DNA from: Flavobacteriales bacterium
GTDB lineage: Bacteria; Bacteroidota; Bacteroidia; Flavobacteriales_D; Sanyastnellaceae
Assembly (NCBI GenBank): GCA_030728235.1
Contig: JANRAA010000139.1
Coordinates: 1 to 5,291, forward strand
Reading direction: 5' to 3'
Length of the DNA stretch: 5,291 nucleotides
Part shown: positions 1 through 5,291 of the stretch, one piece after another
Numbering within the stretch: position 1 is the first letter of the stretch
Layout of the letters: the number at the start of each line of letters is the position of its first letter
Notes under the pieces: generated by a model
Told to the model about the DNA's origin: nothing
What the model saw: only the letters and a program-made list of their open reading frames with translations
Databases searched by the model: none
Position numbers and translations under genes: made by a program

Positions 1-2617
1 CGGGCTGAGAATACACAGCCCAAGCTGTCTCGCCAAGCGATGCAAAGTTGTCGGCCCCTGGAAACAACCACTGATAACTCGCTCCGCTGCACCGCAACAC
101 ACTGGTGTCACTAAACTTCACGGTGTCGGCATCACAAGACAATGCTGTGTTGATGCTCAATTTATCAGCCATGAACCCAGCATAAACGCCCGAGGCATGG
201 TGGAAATCACTTTGGTGAACTCCGCGGGAGCCTGCACAACGAATTTTTCCTTCGCAGTAGTTGGGTTGTAAAAAGACAACAGGTGTCTTCGCTGGCAATC
301 CTTGGTTGAAAAGCTCCCAATCGGTCATGGTGTCGTCGTGGAAATAAACCGCACGATCGGTTCCAATGTACACGCCGCCATCGGTTCCGCGCTGATGCGC
401 GATGCTGGTTACAAACTCTCCCGCGATGGTTTCCGTAGTTAAATTCTGCCATGTGGATCCGCCATCGGTGGTGGTGAATACTTTGTTGCCGTTTTGGTTA
501 CCGATAAGCACGCACCACAAGCGGTTCGGGTCTACACCATCGACATCCAAATAGATGGCTTTGTTGGCGTTGTTCCCTGAAACACCATTCGGAATACTGA
601 TATTGGTCCATGTTACACCACGATCATTGGTCTTCCAAATTCTCCAGTTGCTGCCGTTGTTTTTATGACTTACATATATGGTGTTCGCATCGCGCGGCGC
701 AACTTTCACTGAGATAATTTTCTCTCCTCCAAAGGCATGCACCTCTTCCCACGACTGTCCGCCATTCATGGTTCTCCACAACACATCGTCAACCGGCGAA
801 TACATGCCGTTCATGGTGCGTGGATCCCACTCCATGTTGCCGTATTCTCCCCACCAATAGCTGGTATTTGGTCTTTTCGAGTTGTCAAATGGCAATCCGC
901 TGATGCGGTCAAAACGGTCAGTTGAATACTTAAAAGCTCCACCATCGTGGTATCCGATTGTTGCATCTCCTGGGTTTACGAACCCTCTGAAGTTGTCGCC
1001 TGCCAACTCGGCGAGCCACCCTCCTGAATTCTCATCCTCAGCACCAAAATAATAGAGGTCGCCGTTGCGAATGAGCGACCCGTTGTGATAGGTACCCCCT
1101 ACCATGACGTCGCCTTGCTTGAAGCCTGCCTGCCAACCCCAAAAATCAGTTCCGTGAATGCCGTACATGCGTGGCTCCATGTTGTCGCCCTGGTCTGAAC
1201 TGTAGAAAAGTCCGCCGTCTGATGCTACCCACATGTCGACGCCGCTCTCGGTTTCAAAAAACTTGATGTCGTGCACGTCGGCGTGGACATATCGTTCTTC
1301 TGTAAACTCTCCCGCCCACGTTACCCAGTGGGCATTCAACGACCAGTCGCCGCCGCCATCAAGACTTCTCCAAACACAAATGCCTGCGCTAAAAATGCGG
1401 TCTTCGATATCCGGCGAAGCACCCAAAGCAAGGTCATAGTAGTATTGACCACCGTCGCCTTCTCCCTCTTCACTCCACCCCAAGGTGTTTGGGTTTGTGC
1501 CTATCTCCCACGGACCACCCGGACCGCTGCCACAGCACACAAATTCAAAACTATCGCCACTGTCGTTGCTCTGATAGATGCCGTACAATCCATTCCCGTC
1601 GTTGGCACTGCCGCTGGCTAAAACGTAAATTCTATCTGGGTTTGCTGGCGTAACAGCTATTTCGGCCCTTTTTTGTTCGTCACCACTTGCGGGTGATGGC
1701 CAGTTGATGCCCGTGCCTGATAACGTTACGCCGCCATCTACCGATTTGCGAAAAACGGTGCCCTGACCCACCAAACTAACCAGATAAACGATGTCGGCAT
1801 TTGTCGGGTGAAACTCAATCTCCATAAACTCACCGCTTGATACGGTGGTCCATGTTGCTCCTTGGTCTACAGTTCGAAACAATCCGCCGTCAGTAGCCGC
1901 AAGCAGGGTATTCGATGATCCTGGGATGAAACGCATGTCGCGCACCCACAGGTTGTTGTTTTGAAATCCGGTATCGCCGGTCATGCTCCACGTAGCGCCG
2001 CCATCGGTGGTTTTCCAAATGGTACCATCGCCTTCACCAAACAGGGCAATAAGCTCGTCGGTGGGGTGAAGGGCGATGCTGTAGACACTTGTTACCGGCA
2101 GCTCACGTGTCATTAGCTCCCAGTGCATGCCTTTATCTGTCGATTTCCACAATCCTGCAGTTGCGGTTCCTGCCCAAACAATTTCGTCGTTTGCTGGCGA
2201 TTGTTCTACTGTGTAGACATGCACACATCCAGGCGACTGGACGTTGAAATACATGGCAACCTCCGGGTCGTAATGCCACGGACCCATCTCTTCCCATGCG
2301 GCATCACGCGCCGCCGATGGTGGATTTAAATAATATGGATCGCGAATGTCTCTTGCTTTCTTGCCCTGTCCGTTCCCTGTGAGCTGATAATTCCGCATCA
2401 TTCGCTTGTAGAACTGAGTATCTCTGTTCTTTTCAAAGGGTTGGGTAGCGTAGAATGCTTCATATGCAACTTGGACATCCGCCGGTGAGGCGCCATTGTA
2501 CATCATTTGCACCCACTGCGGGCTATCGGAAGTTGCGACATAAGGTGTTTGTGGAATCTGTTGTGAAACGGCCATAAACGGCACCAACAGGCACAAAAAG
2601 AAGAGCTTCTTGGACAT
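1..2617 (-). CDS. Secreted Asp-box (BNR/sortilin-like) beta-propeller protein with PKD domain, 3' end beyond window
   Basis: The frame is open from the ATG at 2617-2615 to the left edge, giving 872 complete codons and no stop. I checked the phase near 2350, 1870, 1150 and 1-250 and found no frameshift. The start is MSKKLFFLCLLVPFMAVSQQ, a type I signal peptide with likely cleavage after AVS (residue 18); Cys9 is too early for a lipobox. Residues 20-150 are a non-repetitive lead-in. Ten Asp-boxes (S/T-x-D/N-x-G-x-T/S-W or degenerate) follow between residues 159 and 723, so one or two beta-propellers are expected. The middle carries the family-typical segments GGQYYYDLALG and YVHADVHDIKF. At about residues 835-872 FSDTS and YQWLFPG mark the start of a PKD domain, cut by the edge. 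Relatives in Bacteroidota usually end in a type IX secretion C-terminal domain, so export to the surface or medium is inferred; that domain is not visible. Substrate and activity are unknown: Asp-boxes alone do not prove sialidase activity, and I see no sialidase FRIP motif near the N-terminus. No Shine-Dalgarno precedes the ATG. Confidence 0.93.
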   Translation of the reverse strand, partial: MSKKLFFLCLLVPFMAVSQQIPQTPYVATSDSPQWVQMMYNGASPADVQVAYEAFYATQPFEKNRDTQFYKRMMRNYQLTGNGQGKKARDIRDPYYLNPPSAARDAAWEEMGPWHYDPEVAMYFNVQSPGCVHVYTVEQSPANDEIVWAGTATAGLWKSTDKGMHWELMTRELPVTSVYSIALHPTDELIALFGEGDGTIWKTTDGGATWSMTGDTGFQNNNLWVRDMRFIPGSSNTLLAATDGGLFRTVDQGATWTTVSSGEFMEIEFHPTNADIVYLVSLVGQGTVFRKSVDGGVTLSGTGINWPSPASGDEQKRAEIAVTPANPDRIYVLASGSANDGNGLYGIYQSNDSGDSFEFVCCGSGPGGPWEIGTNPNTLGWSEEGEGDGGQYYYDLALGASPDIEDRIFSAGICVWRSLDGGGDWSLNAHWVTWAGEFTEERYVHADVHDIKFFETESGVDMWVASDGGLFYSSDQGDNMEPRMYGIHGTDFWGWQAGFKQGDVMVGGTYHNGSLIRNGDLYYFGAEDENSGGWLAELAGDNFRGFVNPGDATIGYHDGGAFKYSTDRFDRISGLPFDNSKRPNTSYWWGEYGNMEWDPRTMNGMYSPVDDVLWRTMNGGQSWEEVHAFGGEKIISVKVAPRDANTIYVSHKNNGSNWRIWKTNDRGVTWTNISIPNGVSGNNANKAIYLDVDGVDPNRLWCVLIGNQNGNKVFTTTDGGSTWQNLTTETIAGEFVTSIAHQRGTDGGVYIGTDRAVYFHDDTMTDWELFNQGLPAKTPVVFLQPNYCEGKIRCAGSRGVHQSDFHHASGVYAGFMADKLSINTALSCDADTVKFSDTSVLRCSGASYQWLFPGADNFASLGETAWAVYSQP
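449..2143 (-). repeat. Array of ten Asp-box (BNR) repeats within the exported protein
   Basis: The boxes lie at residues 159-166, 203-210, 249-256, 292-298, 350-356, 418-425, 473-479, 616-623, 663-670 and 716-723. The best copies are TTDGGATW, TVDQGATW, TNDRGVTW and TTDGGSTW. The first three are 44-46 residues apart and the last three 47-53, as expected for propeller blades. Boxes 4, 5 and 7 lack the terminal Trp. About 137 residues without a clear box separate the seventh and eighth, so the array may form two propellers or one interrupted one. Asp-boxes are turn motifs between the outer strands of a blade and are usually structural rather than catalytic. Confidence 0.88.
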
Positions 2618-2632
2618 GAATACAGGTTTTTG

Positions 2633-2650
2633 TAAATGTAAAAAAACATA
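2633..2650 (-). promoter_or_regulatory. Weak candidate -7 elements for the leftward Asp-box protein gene
   Basis: Read on the minus strand, TATGTTTT (2650-2643) and TACATTTA (2640-2633) each match TAnnTTTG at seven of eight positions. Neither has a clear TTG about 20 bases upstream. AT-rich sequence gives such matches by chance, so this is only a pointer to where the promoter should be. Confidence 0.25.
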
Positions 2651-2680
2651 ATCCATCTCTACTTGAATTTTGAATATTCG

Positions 2681-2707
2681 TTTGGACGATTAGAAAGTGT
2701 ACCTTTG
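2681..2707 (+). promoter_or_regulatory. Bacteroidota-type promoter for purF (TTTG / TACCTTTG)
   Basis: TACCTTTG at 2700-2707 matches the Bacteroidota -7 consensus TAnnTTTG exactly. TTTG at 2681-2684 is a candidate -33 element with a 15-base gap, slightly shorter than usual. Transcription would start near 2712-2715, only about ten bases ahead of the ATG at 2724. The element lies inside the extended frame that would begin at GTG 2697, which argues against that start. The match is by eye and no transcript start is known. Confidence 0.55.
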
Positions 2708-2723
2708 CGCCTCATTACCTCTC

Positions 2724-4625
2724 ATGAGCGACGCGATAAAGCACGAATGCGGCATTGCTCTACTACGGTTGAAGCAGCCGCTCTCCTACTACCGAGAAAA
2801 ATACGGTACCTCTTTTTACGGCCTGAATAAAATGTATCTCCTGATGGAGAAACAGCACAACCGCGGACAAGACGGCGCGGGTTTGGCCAATATTAAACTT
2901 GATGTTGAACCCGGACAACGCTACATTTCACGTGTCCGTTCAAATAGCAACATGCCCATTCAGGATGTGTTCGCTCAGGCCAACGGTCGGTTTAAAGAGC
3001 TGGAAGAAAAAAGCCCTGATCTACTGAAAGATGTCGATTACCTGAAAAAGAACTACGGCTTTACGGGTGAACTTTTTCTGGGTCACCTGCGCTATGGTAC
3101 GTTCGGTAAAAACTCCATCGAAAGCATTCACCCTTTCCTTCGCCAAAACAACTGGATGACGCGCAATTTGGTAGTAGCTGGCAACTTCAATTTGACGAAT
3201 GTAGATGAGCTTTTTGGTCAACTCGTAGAACTCGGTCAACACCCAAAAGAACGCACCGACACTGTGACGGTGATGGAGAAAATCGGTCATTTTCTAGATG
3301 AGGAAAACGAACGTTTGTTCCGCATCTACAAAGACCAAGGGTACAGCAATCAGCAAATCACTCACCTCATTGGGAAAAACATGGATGTTGCCCAGATTCT
3401 TCGCCGTTCGGCGGATAAATGGGACGGCGGTTATGCCATGGCAGGACTAATAGGTCATGGAGACGCTTTTGTACTGCGCGACCCTTCTGGAATTCGTCCG
3501 GCATACTGGTATGAAGATGATGAAGTAGTGGTAGTCGCTAGCGAGCGCCCTGTGATTCAAACGGCTTTCAATGTGCCGATTGAAGAGGTTGTGGAACTGA
3601 CACCCGGACACGCACTCATCATCCGCAAAGACAACCGCGTAAGTGTTGAAAAAGTACGCGAGACAAAAGAAATCAAAGCGTGTAGCTTCGAACGCATCTA
3701 CTTCTCAAGAGGCAGCGATGCAGATATTTACAAAGAGCGCAAAGAACTCGGACGCTTGGTCGTTCCGCGCATCCTTGACGCTGTTGACCACGACCTTAAA
3801 AACTCTGTCTTTTCGTTTATTCCCAACACCGCTGAAACTGCGTTTTTGGGCATGGTGAAAGGACTTGAAGACTACCTCAATCAATGGAAGTTCGACCGTT
3901 TGAAAGAGGGCGCCATACATTTGTCAGATGAAGAATTGCTGAACCTCATCAACATCCGTCCGCGGGTTGAGAAGATTGCAATTAAAGATGCCAAGCTGCG
4001 CACGTTCATTACTCAAGATGATGCCCGTGACGACATGGTGGCGCACGTTTACGACGTCACGTATGGAACGGTAAATCGCGGTACCGACAACCTTGTGGTA
4101 ATTGATGATTCCATTGTTCGTGGTACGACGTTAAAAAAGTCGATCCTTAAAATTCTTGACCGCCTCGGGCCAAAACGCATTGTTGTGGTGTCGTCGGCTC
4201 CGCAAATCAGATACCCCGATTGTTATGGTATCGACATGGCGAAGATGGGTGATTTCATCGCGTTTCAAGCTGCGGTTTCTCTGCTGAAAAAGGGAGGTAA
4301 ATCGGATGTCCTCGACATGGTGTACCGCAAGTGCAAAGAGCAAGAAGCTCTGCCGAAGGAACAGGTGAAAAACTACGTGAAAGAGGTGTATGCTTCGTTC
4401 TCCGATGAAGAAATTTCAGACGAAATTGGTGTGCTTTTGCGCCCGGCTGAAATCCACGCGGAGGTGCGCATCATTTTCCAACCGGTTTCTAACCTGCATA
4501 GCGCTTGTCCGCACAATCTCGGCGATTGGTATTTCACGGGCGACTACCCTACCCCTGGCGGTAACAAGGTGGTAAACCGTGCCTTTATCAACTACATGGA
4601 AGGCATCAACGAGCGGGCGTACTAA
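2724..4625 (+). CDS. purF: Amidophosphoribosyltransferase (PurF-type, long Bacteroidota form)
   Basis: Predicted to catalyse glutamine + PRPP + water to 5-phosphoribosylamine + glutamate + diphosphate, the first step of de novo purine synthesis, in the cytoplasm. The protein has 633 residues; classical PurF has about 470-505. The N-terminal class II glutaminase domain has Cys9 in HECGI as the likely nucleophile, implying removal of eight residues or a non-terminal Cys, then HNRGQDGAG (45-53), GHLRYGT (120-126) and AGNFNLTN (152-159). The phosphoribosyltransferase domain has SRGSD (328-332), RTFI (426-429) and a complete PRPP loop IDDSIVRGTT (460-469). The C-terminus has FTGDYPTPGG (604 on) and ends NERAY. 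ATG 2724 is preferred over GTG 2697 because family members, as I recall them, start MSDAIKHECG and because the promoter overlaps the extension. Oddities are Phe155 where classical enzymes have the oxyanion-hole Gly, an incomplete [4Fe-4S] ligand set, and extra length in the glutaminase part and before RTFI. Many Bacteroidota also carry a shorter PurF, so this could be a paralogue with an altered role. Confidence 0.92.
   Translation: MSDAIKHECGIALLRLKQPLSYYREKYGTSFYGLNKMYLLMEKQHNRGQDGAGLANIKLDVEPGQRYISRVRSNSNMPIQDVFAQANGRFKELEEKSPDLLKDVDYLKKNYGFTGELFLGHLRYGTFGKNSIESIHPFLRQNNWMTRNLVVAGNFNLTNVDELFGQLVELGQHPKERTDTVTVMEKIGHFLDEENERLFRIYKDQGYSNQQITHLIGKNMDVAQILRRSADKWDGGYAMAGLIGHGDAFVLRDPSGIRPAYWYEDDEVVVVASERPVIQTAFNVPIEEVVELTPGHALIIRKDNRVSVEKVRETKEIKACSFERIYFSRGSDADIYKERKELGRLVVPRILDAVDHDLKNSVFSFIPNTAETAFLGMVKGLEDYLNQWKFDRLKEGAIHLSDEELLNLINIRPRVEKIAIKDAKLRTFITQDDARDDMVAHVYDVTYGTVNRGTDNLVVIDDSIVRGTTLKKSILKILDRLGPKRIVVVSSAPQIRYPDCYGIDMAKMGDFIAFQAAVSLLKKGGKSDVLDMVYRKCKEQEALPKEQVKNYVKEVYASFSDEEISDEIGVLLRPAEIHAEVRIIFQPVSNLHSACPHNLGDWYFTGDYPTPGGNKVVNRAFINYMEGINERAY
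4606..4625. other. Tail-to-tail overlap of two convergent coding regions
   Basis: The plus-strand purF stop TAA is at 4623-4625 and the minus-strand stop TGA at 4608-4606, so 20 bases encode both C-termini (purF ERAY; the PLP enzyme TPAR). There is no intergenic space for a terminator, so each transcript must end inside the other gene or further on. Confidence 0.9.
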
Positions 4626-5291
4626 CCAATCCGCGATTGCCCTGAAGTCCGCCTGTGTGAATTGCCAATACGGTTTCTTCGGGCCCGATTTTTCCTTTCG
4701 CAGCGAGGTCATGTAGTCCGAAAATCATTTTGGAGGTGTACACTTTGTCGAGTGGCAAGTTGTTTTGCGCTTGTTGCTCCATGAACGCGAGCAGCTCAGG
4801 AGTCGTTTTCGCAAATCCACCGAAGGTGTAATCAAAAACCCATTCTACGCGTGCTGCAAAATCGGCTGCAAGCTCAGCATCCATCAGGGTGTAATAAAGC
4901 TGTTTTTCGAGTTTTTCTGGAAGCCCTTCGTCGTGCAAAGCTGCAAAAGCTAAAATGCGCTGTCGCGGATGTGCGGTGAGCAGCAAACCTGCCAAGGTGG
5001 TGGCCGATCCAACAGGCACAGCTATGGTGTCGAAGGTCTTGTCGGCTGCGTCTAAAATCTCCATGCAGCCATTCACTCCCAAAAAATTGCTGCCTCCTTC
5101 GGGAATAAAATAGCTCAATTCAAATGTTTCCCGAACCCACTGTTTAAAGGCCTCGGTATCGCGCTGGGCATACCATTCACGCTCAACAAATTCCAGCTTC
5201 ATGCCCCAATTCATGCAGTCGGCAAGGGTGTGACTCAAAACAGCTGGCTTTTGTCCGTGCACCAGTCCTATGCATTCTATCTCTGCCTCTC
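4606..5291 (-). CDS. PLP-dependent D-cysteine desulfhydrase / ACC deaminase family protein, 5' part beyond window
   Basis: The frame is open from the right edge to TGA at 4608-4606, giving 227 complete residues; family members are about 300-340, so roughly the first quarter, with the PLP-binding lysine, is missing. The GTG at 5262-5260 is an internal Val in CIGLVHGQ, a strand conserved in the family, not the start. Visible motifs in order are EGGSN (5086-5100), the PLP phosphate-binding loop VGSATTLAG (4987-5013), FGGFAKTTPELLAFM, VYTSKM (4726-4743) and HTGGLQGN (about 4636-4659). These enzymes break D-cysteine to pyruvate, sulfide and ammonia, or 1-aminocyclopropane-1-carboxylate to 2-oxobutyrate and ammonia. 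The Thr after the active-site Tyr and the Thr in HTGG resemble desulfhydrases; true ACC deaminases have Glu and Leu there. The real substrate is unproven. The gene converges on purF with a 20-base overlap of coding ends. Confidence 0.92.
   Translation of the reverse strand, partial: EAEIECIGLVHGQKPAVLSHTLADCMNWGMKLEFVEREWYAQRDTEAFKQWVRETFELSYFIPEGGSNFLGVNGCMEILDAADKTFDTIAVPVGSATTLAGLLLTAHPRQRILAFAALHDEGLPEKLEKQLYYTLMDAELAADFAARVEWVFDYTFGGFAKTTPELLAFMEQQAQNNLPLDKVYTSKMIFGLHDLAAKGKIGPEETVLAIHTGGLQGNRGLVSTPAR

Larger units (their letters stand above)
2618..2723. other. Divergent intergenic region between the Asp-box protein gene and purF
   Basis: This 106-base AT-rich spacer must hold the promoters of both outward-facing genes. 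It contains a good TAnnTTTG match for the rightward gene, two weaker minus-strand matches, a GAATATTC palindrome at 2672-2679, and two copies of TTGAAT seven bases apart (2663-2668 and 2670-2675). I see no riboswitch-like structure, no terminator and no small gene in it. Confidence 0.75.

Noticed and set aside
1271..1621. Plus-strand open frame of 116 codons opposite the Asp-box gene
   Set aside because: It lies antisense to a well-supported coding region, shows no recognisable domain and has low-complexity composition typical of a shadow frame.
1..2617. Calling the Asp-box protein a sialidase
   Set aside because: Asp-boxes occur in many propeller proteins; I see no FRIP motif or arginine triad that would support sialidase activity.
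4679..4693. Palindrome TCGGGCCCGA followed by five T, about 55 bases past the purF stop, as a rho-independent terminator
   Set aside because: With a real loop only about three base pairs of stem remain, and the bases encode the IGPEE part of the opposite-strand PLP enzyme.
4416..4712. Minus-strand open frame of 98 codons across the purF end and the PLP enzyme end
   Set aside because: It is out of frame with the PLP enzyme and antisense to conserved purF sequence; both real frames carry family motifs and this one carries none.
5260..5262. GTG as the start of the PLP enzyme
   Set aside because: The frame continues to the window edge with family-like sequence (ECIGLVHG), so this is an internal Val codon and the true start lies outside.
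1..5291. Defence system, prophage, IS element, CRISPR or RNA gene
   Set aside because: Coding regions fill nearly the whole window, the only spacer is 106 bases, and no transposase, repeat-spacer pattern, tRNA-like fold or defence domain was seen.

Overview
The window looks like ordinary chromosomal DNA from a member of the Bacteroidota, probably Flavobacteriales-like. Four signs point that way: a secreted Asp-box (BNR) repeat protein that runs into a PKD domain, the long amidophosphoribosyltransferase form typical of this phylum, a TAnnTTTG-type promoter, and no Shine-Dalgarno sequences ahead of the starts. Base composition is near 50% G+C by eye and looks even across the genes. I see no mobile element, RNA gene, CRISPR array or phage gene.

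Layout: (1) Positions 1-2617, minus strand, hold the first 872 residues of a large exported beta-propeller protein. It has a signal peptide, ten Asp-boxes and the opening of a PKD domain, and its C-terminus lies beyond the left edge. (2) Positions 2618-2723 are a short AT-rich divergent intergenic region with a good Bacteroidota promoter for the rightward gene and only a weak candidate for the leftward one. (3) Positions 2724-4625, plus strand, hold a complete 633-residue PurF-type amidophosphoribosyltransferase; an in-frame GTG at 2697 is open but unlikely to be the start. (4) Positions 4606-5291, minus strand, hold the C-terminal 227 residues of a PLP-dependent D-cysteine desulfhydrase / ACC deaminase family enzyme, whose N-terminus lies beyond the right edge. 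It meets the PurF gene tail to tail with a 20-base overlap.

The three genes alternate in strand, so none share an operon within the window and no joint pathway is implied. The PurF-type enzyme would make phosphoribosylamine for purine synthesis in the cytoplasm, the PLP enzyme would act on a small amino acid such as D-cysteine, and the Asp-box protein would be exported, probably by the type IX system. I found no convincing new multi-gene system. The points most worth a second look are the near-leaderless start of the PurF gene, the Phe in place of the oxyanion-hole Gly of its glutaminase domain, the convergent gene overlap, and the active-site residues that favour desulfhydrase over ACC deaminase.
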